Positions 55,245-63,590 of a DNA stretch of 64,000 bases are shown here, in pieces (positions within the stretch are counted from its first letter, which is position 1; each line of letters opens with the position of its first letter). Source of the DNA: Polyangiaceae bacterium (GTDB lineage: Bacteria > Myxococcota_A > Polyangia > Polyangiales > Polyangiaceae); NCBI GenBank assembly GCA_020633235.1, contig JACKEA010000002.1, positions 682,001-746,000 on the forward strand, in the 5' to 3' direction. The notes below the pieces were generated by a model. The model had not been told where the DNA came from and searched no databases. It saw only the letters and a list, made by a program, of their open reading frames with translations. The position numbers and the translations under genes were made by a program.

Positions 55245-56413
55245 GTGTTTTGCCCGAACTGTGGGACACAGAATCAGGACTCCGCCACGACCTGCACGAA
55301 GTGCGGTTTCAACCTGAAAGGTGCAGCGGCGCCGAAGTTCAAGGGCACCATGCTCATGATGAACGCGCCCGCAGGCATTCCCCGCCCAGGTGACGCACCC
55401 GGAGGCGCAGCCAGTGGCCCGCCCGCGGCTCCCGCCCCGCCCGCGGCTCCCAAGCCCTCCCTGAAGGGCACCATGTTGGGCGTCGCGCCACCTTCCCCAG
55501 GCGCTGCCCCCCGCCCCCCCGCACCTGCGGCACCCCCGCCGGCCCCCGCTGCGGCACCGCCCGCCCCGCGCCGGCCGCTCCGCCTTCTCCGGGCGGCCCG
55601 GCGGATCCCCTCGGCGGCACCATCGCTGCGCCCGGCGGTGCGCCCCCCGCGTTCCCCACTCCCGGCGGCCCTCCCCCGGCTGGTCCCCCCATGGGCGGCC
55701 CTCCGATGGGCGGCCCTCCGATGGGCGGCCCTCCGATGGGCGGCCCTCCTCCAGGTGGCCCCCCGATGGGCGGCCCTCCCCCAGGTGGAGCTCCTCCCAT
55801 GGGCGGTCCTCCCCCTGGAATGGGCGGCCCTCCGATGGGTGGCCCTCCGATGGGCGGTCCACCGCCCGGTGATCCCATGGGCGGTCCTCCGCCTGGCGCG
55901 CCCCCTGGTGGGCCTGCCGGCGGCTATGGTCCTCCGCCCGGGCCCGCGGGTGCCTATGGTCCTCCCCCAGGACCCGGCGGTGCACCCCCACCCGGTGGCG
56001 CCATGATCCCCGCCGGTCCCGGCGGAATGGCTGGGCCGATCCCCGGCGCCGGTCCCATGCAGGGCGGCGGCGCAGCGGGTCCCATCGGCGCCACGCGCAA
56101 CCCGATCATGCAGCTCGTGATCGGCATGATCTGCGGCTTCTACCTGCTGTACGTGCTGTGGGTGGAGGTGAACGAGCTCAAGGCCTTCCGCGGCAAGGAC
56201 GACCTCAACCCCATCATGTTCTTCATCCCCATCCTCGGTTTGATCGAGATGTGGAAGCTGCCGGAAAAGGTCCTGGAAGCGAAGCACATGGCGGGCGTTC
56301 CCAACGCGCAGGTGACGAGCCCCATCCTCTACCTGTTCCTGTGGCCCTACTTCCTCACCGGGGATCTCAACGAGATCTGGCAGGCTGCCGGCGGCGGCCA
56401 GCCGCCCATGTGA
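55245..56413 (+). CDS. Zinc-ribbon / Pro-rich / DUF4234 membrane protein, with apparent frameshift
   Basis: A zinc ribbon with two CxxC pairs ('FCPNCGTQNQ...CTKCGFNL') starts the protein. A Gly/Pro/Ala region with repeated 'MGGPP' units (55691-55880) follows. The end is a DUF4234-like membrane domain ('NPIMQLVIGMICGFYLLYVL', 'FFIPILGLIEMWKLPEKV'). The first and last parts lie in different frames. The switch falls near 55564-55567, in a CCCC run; restoring one C joins 'PPAP' to 'APAAPPSPGG'. This may be an assembly error, a real frameshift or slippage. GTG 55245 has GGAGG 6 nt upstream; ATG 55242 lies too close to it. Similar proteins are common in myxobacteria; role unknown. Confidence 0.65.
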
Positions 56414-56433
56414 GGCTGCGAGCAGCCGTAGAA

Positions 56434-56470
56434 AGGGCCGGTAGACGACGTCTGCCGGCCCTTCTTCTTT
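56434..56470 (+). terminator. Rho-independent terminator after the DUF4234 gene
   Basis: A 13-bp stem (56434-56446 with 56450-56462, one G-T pair), a 3-nt loop GAC, then CTTCTTCTTT. Confidence 0.88.
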
Positions 56471-56515
56471 GGGCCAGCCGTCACGGCGCGCGATTCGAGC
56501 TATGCTCGGCCCGCC

Positions 56516-56977
56516 GTGCAAGGAGTCGATCCCGTCGCCGTGACCACCACCCCCAGCGCCGCCGATGGCCGCTGGAAGCGCGTGGGCTTGGTGGCCCTCA
56601 GCACACTGCCGGTGATCGCCGCGGTCGCCTCGGACTTCCCGTTGTGCCCCACCGCAGGGCTGTTCGGGATCCCCTGCCCTGGCTGCGGTCTCACCCGGGC
56701 AACCTCCGCGGTGCTCCACGGTCACGTGCTGGAGGGCCTGCACTACCACCCCCTCGTCTTGGTCGTGGCGCCCGTCTACATCGCCACCATGGTGAGCCTG
56801 GCGGTGGGTTTCGTCCGCGGCGGTGGCGGCAAGGGCCTCAGCCATCGCGCCAACGTCATCCTGACCATCGTGGCGCTCACCCTCTTCGCCGGGCTGTTCT
56901 TCGTGTGGATCGCACGCTTCCTCGGCTACTTCGGCGGTCCCGTCCCGGTGGTGCGGTTCAGCGAGTGGCAGCCGTGA
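56516..56977 (+). CDS. DUF2752 membrane protein
   Basis: A 153-residue protein with a Cys-rich motif 'GIPCPGCGLTRATSAVLHG' followed by 'HYHPLVLVV', the signature of DUF2752, and three or four transmembrane helices. No activity is known for this family. GTG 56516 has TATGCT (56501-56506) 9 nt upstream and no Shine-Dalgarno. Its end overlaps decayed minus-strand sequence. Confidence 0.8.
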   Translation: MQGVDPVAVTTTPSAADGRWKRVGLVALSTLPVIAAVASDFPLCPTAGLFGIPCPGCGLTRATSAVLHGHVLEGLHYHPLVLVVAPVYIATMVSLAVGFVRGGGGKGLSHRANVILTIVALTLFAGLFFVWIARFLGYFGGPVPVVRFSEWQP

Positions 56978-57337
56978 GGCGCCGTCGAACGACGAGCCAC
57001 TGATAGGTCAAAAGCCGCGACGGATGTCCGATTGGCTCGAGGGGGATCGGGCTCATCAGAGCGCGACCGTAGTTCTTCCCCAGTGTCACGCGGCCATCCG
57101 CGGTCAGCGCTTCCATGTCGTTCAGCGCTGCCCGCACCCACGGCTCAGCGTCGCATCGAGATCGGCGACGCGTTCGAGCATGTCCAGCAATCCGGAGCGA
57201 TGGTCCCCGAGCAGGAACGGCGTGGTCATGTGACGGAACGAAGGGCGGACCCCTTACTGCGGCGATACGACCGTCAGATGGCGCACGGCGGGGTTGTCCG
57301 GCGACGAAACCCAGCGGAGCAGAGCCGCGTTCGTCAT
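56958..57337 (-). pseudogene. Decayed gene fragments
   Basis: Protein-like pieces succeed each other in different frames on the minus strand: 57254-57337 ('SSPDNPAVRHLTVVSPQ', stop), 57122-57229 ('PFLLGDHRSGLLDMLERVAD', stop) and about 57146-56958 ('EPWVRAALNDMEALTADGRV', later 'PSRLLTYQWLVVRRRL', stop). Together they look like one gene broken by at least two frameshifts. The family was not identified. The whole 494-bp gap 56978-57471 holds this remnant and an interspersed repeat. Confidence 0.45.
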
Positions 57338-57392
57338 GGACGAACTCCAGCGCGGACCGCGCGTGCGGGCAACCGACGGATGTCTGTCGTTT

Positions 57393-57452
57393 GATTGTCG
57401 GTCCGCCGCGGAAGCTCCGGGACGGGGGGGTTCCGCGCCGGGCCAACATCAG
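57393..57452. repeat. Interspersed palindromic repeat, copy 7 (inverted pair)
   Basis: Left arm GTCGGTCCGCCGCGGAAGC and right arm TTCCGCGCCGGGCCAACATC flank CCGGGACGGGGG. It is the most complete copy in the window. The right half matches copy 2 at 12.1 kb. Confidence 0.8.
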
Positions 57453-57471
57453 TCCGGCACCGCAGATGCGT

Positions 57472-58575
57472 TCAGACGTTGAATCTGAAGTGGACCACGT
57501 CGCCGTCCCGGACGACGTACTCCTTGCCTTCGATGCGGAGCTTACCGGCGTCGCGACACTTCGCCTCGCTGCCGAGGGCGACCAGATCCTCCCACCAGAT
57601 CACCTCCGCCTTGATGAATCCGCGCTCGAAATCGGTGTGGATCACCCCGGCGGCCTGGGGCGCAGACCAGCCCTTCTGGATGGTCCAAGCGCGGCACTCC
57701 TTGGGCCCGGCGGTGAGGAACGTGATCAACCCCAGGAGCTCGTAGCCGGTGCGAATCACGCTGTTCAACCCCGGCTCGCTGAGCCCCACGCTCTGCAGGA
57801 ACTCCGGGCGGTCGGCGGGCTCGAGCTCGGCGATCTGTGCCTCCAGGGAGGCACAGATGGGCACCACCGGAGCGCCTTCCTCCGCCGCCAGCCGGCTGAG
57901 CGCGCCGTAGTAGACGTTCTCCTGGAGCTCGCCGAGGGACGCCTCGTCCACGTTGGCTACGTAGAACACGGGCTTCATCGTCAACAGCTGCATCAGCCGG
58001 ACGAGCTCCGTCTCCTTCTCTCCCTCGATGCCACAGCTGCGCGCGGGTTTGCCCGCATCCAGGTGGGCGACGAGCTTCTCGCACACACCGATGGCCAAGC
58101 GCTCCACCGCATCCCCGCCCTTGCTTTGCTTCTGGGCGCGATCGAGACGCTTCTGCACCGTCTCCAGATCTTTGAGGCAGAGCTCCGTGTGGATGGTGGC
58201 GACATCGGCCGCCGGGTCCACGCGCCCGTCGACGTGGGTCACGTTCTCGTCGGTGAAGCAGCGCACCACGTGGGCAATGGCGTCCACCTCGCGGATGTGG
58301 CTCAGAAACTGATTGCCCAGGCCCTCCCCCTTGGAGGCGCCGCGCACCAGCCCGGCGATGTCCACGAATTGGATGGTGGTGGGCACCACGCGCTCCGGCG
58401 CGTAGATCTTCGCCAGGGCGTCGAGCCGTGGGTCCGGTACCGGAACCACGCCGACGTTGGGCTCGATGGTACAGAACGGGAAATTCGCCGCCTCGGCCTT
58501 GGCGGTGGACAGCGAATTGAACAGCGTGCTCTTGCCGACGTTCGGCAGGCCGACGATGCCGCAGGAAAAGCCCAT
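57472..58575 (-). CDS. ychF: Ribosome-binding GTPase/ATPase YchF
   Basis: A 367-residue Obg-family protein. The P-loop 'GIVGLPNVGKST' starts the protein, and 'FVDIAGLVRGASKGEGLGNQFL' is the G3/switch region. A coiled coil in the middle and a C-terminal TGS domain ('AWTIQKGWSAPQAAGVIHTD' and 'YVVRDGDVVHFRFNV') complete the family plan. YchF hydrolyses ATP rather than GTP and associates with ribosomes. It is probably monocistronic or transcribed alone. ATG 58575 is the expected N-terminus. Confidence 0.97.
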   Translation of the reverse strand: MGFSCGIVGLPNVGKSTLFNSLSTAKAEAANFPFCTIEPNVGVVPVPDPRLDALAKIYAPERVVPTTIQFVDIAGLVRGASKGEGLGNQFLSHIREVDAIAHVVRCFTDENVTHVDGRVDPAADVATIHTELCLKDLETVQKRLDRAQKQSKGGDAVERLAIGVCEKLVAHLDAGKPARSCGIEGEKETELVRLMQLLTMKPVFYVANVDEASLGELQENVYYGALSRLAAEEGAPVVPICASLEAQIAELEPADRPEFLQSVGLSEPGLNSVIRTGYELLGLITFLTAGPKECRAWTIQKGWSAPQAAGVIHTDFERGFIKAEVIWWEDLVALGSEAKCRDAGKLRIEGKEYVVRDGDVVHFRFNV

Positions 58576-58622
58576 GGGGCCCGGGCCTTTAGCGCAGGCC
58601 GCTCATCGAGTCGAGAGCCGCC

Positions 58623-59009
58623 TCAGATCTTTTCCGCGAGCTTCTTGGCGCGGTCCCGCGCCCCTTCGATGATGGGCTTGGCCTGGGCCTTTTCGAAACC
58701 CAGCATCTCCGTGAGCTTGGCGAGCACCTTTTCCTCGCCCTTGGTCTGCTTGCCGTCGGCGTGGGTGAGCAGCGCCGCGTGGGCCAGGAGCAGCTCGCGA
58801 TCCGCCTTTTCCAGCTCGTCCACCGGCACGTCGTCGGCGAGGGTCCGCTTCTTCTTGGCGTACTCGAGGATCTCTTGCTCGTCCTCGTCGCTCGCGCCGA
58901 ACGCCCACAGCAGGCCCTCGATCATCCCGCGCTCGGGCTCCTTCACGGTCCCGTCCGCCCAAGCCACCGCCACCAGCGATTTCACGATCGTCTTTTCTTT
59001 CGGCGTCAC
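58623..59009 (-). CDS. TerB-like tellurite-resistance-domain protein
   Basis: A 128-residue helical protein. Two metal-site-like repeats, 'AVAWADGTVKEPERGMIEGL' and 'ALLTHADGKQTKGEEKVL', are typical of TerB/DjlA-like domains, which bind metal ions. GTG 59009 is chosen because the domain begins just after it; GGAG lies about 11 nt further up. Stand-alone TerB domains occur in many bacteria without a known task, so tellurite resistance should not be assumed. Confidence 0.78.
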   Translation of the reverse strand: MTPKEKTIVKSLVAVAWADGTVKEPERGMIEGLLWAFGASDEDEQEILEYAKKKRTLADDVPVDELEKADRELLLAHAALLTHADGKQTKGEEKVLAKLTEMLGFEKAQAKPIIEGARDRAKKLAEKI

Positions 59010-59108
59010 GATCAGAGCATCTCCGAAGCCACGCCGGAGCGCAACTGGAGCGTGATATAAGGTGCGCCCGCCTGGGCGACGGCGCCCCGGCCGTTGGAGG
59101 ATCACGCC

Positions 59109-60290
59109 ATGGACATGAGCTTCTCTCCCGAGCAACAGGCGTTCCGTCGAGAGGTGCGCGAGTGGATCGCCGGCGCTCTGCCCCCTCACCTCGCCAAGAA
59201 GGCGGCGGCGGATGCCGAGTTCGACATGAAAGAGGTGATGGAGTGGCACAAGATCCTTCACCACAAGGGCTGGGTCGCCCCGCACTGGCCCAAGGAGCAC
59301 GGCGGTCCCGGGTGGGACGCGACGAGGCGCTTCATCTTCAGCGAGGAGCTGGAGCTGGCGGGCGCGCCGCGCCTTTCCCCCTTTGGCCTGGCGATGGTGG
59401 GTCCGCTCATCATGCAGTTCGGGAGCGACTGGCAGAAGCAACGCTATCTGCCGAAGATCCTGAGCGGCGAAGAGGTGTGGTGTCAGGGCTACTCGGAACC
59501 GAACGCCGGTAGCGATCTCGCGTCCCTCCAGCTCCGCGCCGAAGACCAGGGGGACCACTTCCTGCTCAACGGTCAGAAGACGTGGACCACGTACGCTCAA
59601 TACGCCGACTTCATCTTCGTTCTCGCCCGCACGGATGCGGACGTGAAGAAGCAGGCGGGCATCAGCTTCGTGCTGTGCGACATGAAGTCCCCGGGAGTGA
59701 CGGTGAAGCCGTTCCTCACCACCGGCAACACCCCGGCGTTCTGCGAGACCTGGTTCGAGAACGTCAAGGTTCCGAAGGAGAACCTGGTGGGCGAGAAGAA
59801 CCGTGGCTGGACCTACGCCAAGGCTCTCCTCGGCCATGAGCGCACCCTGGTGGCGGGCGTGGGCATCAGCGCTCGGGCGCTGCTCCGAGCCAAGCGCATC
59901 TGCGCGGAGACCTACCAGAACGGCAAGCCGCTGCTCGAGGACGAGCTGATCCGCGCCAAGATCGCCGGCATCGAGATGCAGCTGGAAGCATTGAAGATGG
60001 CGAACTACCGGGCGCTGGCCGGAGCTCAGCTCGGACACGCACCGGGCCCGGAGTCCAGCATCCTGAAGCTCCGCGGCACGGAGATCCAGCAAGCCTGCTT
60101 CGACCTCCTGATGAGCGTGATGGGAGAAAACGCCCGCTCCTGGTTCAACGAGCCCGGGGTGGTTCCCGAGCGTGAGTACTGGGTGCCCTCCGCCTTCAAC
60201 TACATGCGCGCGGCGACCATCTACGCCGGCTCCAACGAGATCCAGAAGAACATCATCGCCAAGCTCATCTTGGGCTTGCCTTCGGCCTGA
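59109..60290 (+). CDS. Acyl-CoA dehydrogenase, large-subunit type
   Basis: A 393-residue flavoenzyme. FAD contacts are in 'GYSEPNAGSDLASLQLRA' and 'NGQKTWTTYAQYADF', the N-terminal helical domain is standard, and it ends 'YAGSNEIQKNIIAKLIL'. At the classic catalytic position ('YEGT') it has Ala, but Glu is present in 'LGHERTLVAG', the alternative position used by isovaleryl- and long-chain enzymes. GGAGG lies 8 nt before ATG 59109. It forms a pair with the next gene 18 nt downstream, as in two-gene acyl-CoA dehydrogenases that assemble as heterotetramers. Confidence 0.93.
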   Translation: MDMSFSPEQQAFRREVREWIAGALPPHLAKKAAADAEFDMKEVMEWHKILHHKGWVAPHWPKEHGGPGWDATRRFIFSEELELAGAPRLSPFGLAMVGPLIMQFGSDWQKQRYLPKILSGEEVWCQGYSEPNAGSDLASLQLRAEDQGDHFLLNGQKTWTTYAQYADFIFVLARTDADVKKQAGISFVLCDMKSPGVTVKPFLTTGNTPAFCETWFENVKVPKENLVGEKNRGWTYAKALLGHERTLVAGVGISARALLRAKRICAETYQNGKPLLEDELIRAKIAGIEMQLEALKMANYRALAGAQLGHAPGPESSILKLRGTEIQQACFDLLMSVMGENARSWFNEPGVVPEREYWVPSAFNYMRAATIYAGSNEIQKNIIAKLILGLPSA

Positions 60291-60308
60291 GCCACGGAAT
60301 CACCAGTC

Positions 60309-61454
60309 ATGGACTTCGAGCTTTCGGAAGACCAGAAGCTTTTGATCGACACCGTCCAGTCCTTCGTGAAGAAGGACTCGCCCGTGGAGCGCATGCGGCG
60401 CCTGCGCGAAGACGAGACCGGATGGGACAAGAAGGTCTGGAAACAGATGGGCGAGCTCGGTTGGCTCGGCGTGATGTTTCCGGAGAGCGCGGGCGGCGCC
60501 GGCATGAGCTTCGTGGAGGCCGGCCTGATCCTCGAGCAGCTCGGCACCACGCTGGTCCCCGAACCCTACGTACCGCTGCTGGTGGCCGGCGGCGCGCTGT
60601 CCCTCTCGGGCAGCGAGGCGCAACTGGAGCAGTTCCTCGCTCCCGCCATCGCGGGGGACGCGAGCCTGGCCCTCGCGACCACGGAGGCCCAGAGCCGCCA
60701 CAGCGTCACGGACGTGGAAACCAAGGCCGAGAAGAACGGCTCCGGCTTCCGCCTCAGCGGCAAGAAGCGTTTCGTGGACAACGGCCACGCGGCCCAGCAC
60801 ATCCTGGTCAGCGCCCGCACCGCGGGCGGGCCGCGGGACGAAAGCGGCGTGTCCCTGTTCGTGGTCGACCCGGGCATGAAGGGCGTGAAGGTCGAGTCCG
60901 TCAAGACGATGGACGGCCGCCGGGCGGCCATGCTCGAGCTCGACGGCGTCGAGGTCGGGGCGGATCGCCTGGTGGGTGACGCGGACGCGGCAGCCGGCGT
61001 GCTGGAGCACGTGTTCGACTACGGCGCCGCGGCGGCCTGCGCGGAGGGCTCGGGCATCATGCAAACGGTGCTGTGGATGACCCGCAATTACCTCACGGAG
61101 CGCAAGCAGTTCGGCGTCGCCATCGGCACCTTCCAGGCGCTGCAGCATCGCAACGTCGACATGTTCGTCGAGACGGAGCTGGGCAAGGGCACCATGCTGC
61201 TCGCGCTGCTCCAGGCCGACGCCAGCGCGGACGAGCGCAAGCGCGCCGTGAGCGCCGCCAAGCTGCACCTGTGCCAGGGCGGCGGTTTCGTCACCCGCCA
61301 AGGCATTCAGCTCCACGGCGGCATCGGCGTGACCGACGAGCACGACGTGGGCTTGTACTTCAAGCGCATGCAGGTGCTGTACACCGCCTTCGGCGACGAC
61401 GTCTTCCACGTTCGTCGCTTCGCGTCGCTACCGAGCTTTGCCGCCGGGGTGTGA
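60309..61454 (+). CDS. Acyl-CoA dehydrogenase, partner-subunit type
   Basis: A 381-residue acyl-CoA dehydrogenase-like protein. The fold motifs are present ('MGELGWLGVMFPESAGGAG', 'LSGKKRFVDNGHAAQHILV', 'ERKQFGVAIGTFQALQHR', 'QGGGFVTRQGIQLHGGIGVT'), but the usual catalytic Glu positions are not evident. That fits the non-catalytic or FAD-sharing subunit of alpha2-beta2 enzymes such as the mycobacterial ChsE4-ChsE5 pair. Its end overlaps the convergent stress-protein gene by 27 bp. The substrate is unknown. Confidence 0.9.
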   Translation: MDFELSEDQKLLIDTVQSFVKKDSPVERMRRLREDETGWDKKVWKQMGELGWLGVMFPESAGGAGMSFVEAGLILEQLGTTLVPEPYVPLLVAGGALSLSGSEAQLEQFLAPAIAGDASLALATTEAQSRHSVTDVETKAEKNGSGFRLSGKKRFVDNGHAAQHILVSARTAGGPRDESGVSLFVVDPGMKGVKVESVKTMDGRRAAMLELDGVEVGADRLVGDADAAAGVLEHVFDYGAAAACAEGSGIMQTVLWMTRNYLTERKQFGVAIGTFQALQHRNVDMFVETELGKGTMLLALLQADASADERKRAVSAAKLHLCQGGGFVTRQGIQLHGGIGVTDEHDVGLYFKRMQVLYTAFGDDVFHVRRFASLPSFAAGV

Positions 61455-61880
61455 CGGCACCATGAGCACCGGCACGCGAGCGTGACGCATCACTCCGTCC
61501 GCCACGCTGCCCACCAGTAGATCGTACAGCGCTCCGTGGCCGTGGGAGCCGAGCACGAGGTAGTCCACCGCGAGGCGCTCGGCGTGCTCCAGAATACGAG
61601 CCTCGGCTGCTCCCTGCACCATCAGCGGGCGCACGGACAGGCCCTCACCGCGCATGGCGTCGCACAGCTCTTCGAGCTCGCGGTGCTCCGCGCGCAGCTC
61701 ACGTGCCACGTTGTCCCGAACGCTCTTCGGCCCCGGGTCATAGCCCACGAAGGCGGGGTCGGGATCCGCCACGTGCAGCACCGTCACCTCGGCACCCAGC
61801 GCCTGGGCCATACGCTTCGCGTGAGCCAGCACGTCTCGGGTCACGGGAGAGAAGTCGATGCAGGCGAGCAGGTGCGTCAT
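61428..61880 (-). CDS. Universal stress protein (UspA family)
   Basis: A 150-residue single-domain protein. 'HLLACIDFSPVTRDVLAHA' begins the fold, and 'VLGSHGHGALYDLLVGSVAD' contains the G-2x-G-9x-G-(S/T) ATP-binding signature, here intact, so ATP binding is likely. ATG 61880 is the natural start. It lies 25 bp downstream of a hybrid histidine kinase on the same strand and may be co-transcribed. Confidence 0.93.
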   Translation of the reverse strand: MTHLLACIDFSPVTRDVLAHAKRMAQALGAEVTVLHVADPDPAFVGYDPGPKSVRDNVARELRAEHRELEELCDAMRGEGLSVRPLMVQGAAEARILEHAERLAVDYLVLGSHGHGALYDLLVGSVADGVMRHARVPVLMVPSHPGGKAR

Positions 61881-61905
61881 GCCCCGAGCATGCCAAACAA
61901 CGCGC

Positions 61906-63564
61906 TCAGCTGCGACGGGCGAGAGCGCTGGCCACCGCCCGGCTCAAAGATGCCTCGTCGAAGGGCTTGGGCAGGAAGTCCGCGAGCCCGAGCTTCACGT
62001 CCTCCGTCACCCGCCGCTCTTCCGCGTAGCCCGACATGTACACCACCCGGAGCTCGGGGAACTTCTCGCTGAGAGAGTGAAACAGCTCGGCTCCGCTCAT
62101 GGCCGGCATCACCACGTCCGTCAAGAGCACCTCCACCGGCGGGTCATGCTTCAGAATTTGTTGGAGTGCCGCGGTACCATCACTTGCCGTGAGCACGGTG
62201 TGGCCCCGGCGCCGGAGCACCCGGCCCGCCGCGCGGAGCACCGCGACTTCGTCGTCCACCACCGCGACCACGCCCAGGCGCTCGGCGTCCAGCTCCGGCG
62301 GGAGCAAGCTCGGGTCGACGGCCCCCGGCGCTTCCACCAACGGCAGCGTCACCGTGAAGCATGCCCCGGCGCCCGGCTCGGAGCTCACGTCGATCTGGCC
62401 GTTCGCCCGGCGAACCACTGCGTGAGCCGACGCGAGCCCGAGGCCCGTCCCGCGGCCGCGCGGCTTGGTGGTGAAGAACGGCTCGAACAGATGCGGCATC
62501 ACCTGAGCAGCGATGCCCGTACCGGTGTCCGAAACCGTGAGCACGACGCTCTCGTCGCGACGCGACAGCTCGATCGCGAGACGCCCTCCTTCCGGCATCG
62601 CGTCGCGAGCGTTCACCACGAAGTTGACGACCACCTGCTCCATCGCGCGTTGCTCCGCGTTCACCCAGCAGCGACCGTCCGGCAAGGAAATGTGGCGCGT
62701 GATGCTCGCCGGCACCAGATGATCCAACACGGGGTCCAACATGCGGAGCATCTCGCGCATGTCGAAGGTCGTGCTGCCAACGGCGTGGCTGCTCCCGAAC
62801 AGCAAGAGCTGGCGAGTGAGGGCTTCTCCGCGATCCGTCGCGTAGCGTATGGCGGAAAGCTCACGGCGAGCATCCGAGTCGTCCTCCACGTGGTTCTTCA
62901 GCTCGTCCGTCGCCGTCTGCAGGATGGTCAGCAGGTTGTTGAAGTCGTGGGCCACGCCGGCAGCGAGGTGACCGAGGGCCTCGAGCCGCTCGGTCTTTGC
63001 CAGTGCGCTCGCCAGCCTCGCCTTCTCCGAACGGTGCCGACGGCGCTGATGCTGGTGAACGACACCGACGAGGGTGATCAGCACCAAGATGCCGATCAAG
63101 GTGGGCAGGAATTGCGGGGTGCTGGTGCGCCAGAGAGCTGCGTTGGCGTGAGCGTAGGCGTGGATGCCGACGAACTCCCCGAGTAGCAGCACGAACCAGA
63201 ACCCGAGCTGGCCCACGTCGCCGAAAACCAGCACCACCATGGGCACCACCAGACCCCAGGTGAGCGGCCCCGCCACGAAGCCGCCGGAGAGCAGGCTCAC
63301 GAGTCCCACCATCACCGCGATCACGGCGCTCAGGGCGTCGAGGATGCGCCGGGGTGGCGCTCCCCAACGAGCGGCCGCCGCCAGGCCCAAGCCCATCGCC
63401 GCCACCAGCGCGAGCACCAAAGCAGCGCCGGGGCGGGCCAGCTGCAACCAGTTTCGCAGGGCAAAGCCCATCGCGAGGAGCGCCCCTCCGGCACACACCA
63501 CCCCCAAGACGCGAGCGTCCGCGGTTGGCCCATTGCGTCCCGGGACTCTGGGTGGAGGTGTCAC
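61906..63564 (-). CDS. Membrane hybrid histidine kinase with C-terminal receiver
   Basis: A 552-residue sensor kinase. Residues about 18-168 hold six hydrophobic segments with no classic extracellular domain. The H-box 'AAGVAHDFNNLLTIL' has His206. N-box 'VVNFVVNARDAMP', G1 'SDTGTGIA', F 'EPFFTTK' and G2 'GTGLGLASA' follow. The receiver (about 430-550) has 'VVDDE' and the phosphoacceptor Asp483 in 'TDVVMPAMSG'. GTG 63564 is the start; no Shine-Dalgarno is evident. The target is unknown; the stress-protein gene follows closely. Confidence 0.9.
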   Translation of the reverse strand: MTPPPRVPGRNGPTADARVLGVVCAGGALLAMGFALRNWLQLARPGAALVLALVAAMGLGLAAAARWGAPPRRILDALSAVIAVMVGLVSLLSGGFVAGPLTWGLVVPMVVLVFGDVGQLGFWFVLLLGEFVGIHAYAHANAALWRTSTPQFLPTLIGILVLITLVGVVHQHQRRRHRSEKARLASALAKTERLEALGHLAAGVAHDFNNLLTILQTATDELKNHVEDDSDARRELSAIRYATDRGEALTRQLLLFGSSHAVGSTTFDMREMLRMLDPVLDHLVPASITRHISLPDGRCWVNAEQRAMEQVVVNFVVNARDAMPEGGRLAIELSRRDESVVLTVSDTGTGIAAQVMPHLFEPFFTTKPRGRGTGLGLASAHAVVRRANGQIDVSSEPGAGACFTVTLPLVEAPGAVDPSLLPPELDAERLGVVAVVDDEVAVLRAAGRVLRRRGHTVLTASDGTAALQQILKHDPPVEVLLTDVVMPAMSGAELFHSLSEKFPELRVVYMSGYAEERRVTEDVKLGLADFLPKPFDEASLSRAVASALARRS

Positions 63565-63590
63565 ACGCCCCGCCGAACGGCAGGCGGCGG

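Noticed and set aside
58623..59009. Tellurite resistance as the function of the TerB-like gene
   Set aside because: A single TerB domain without other ter genes does not support this role.
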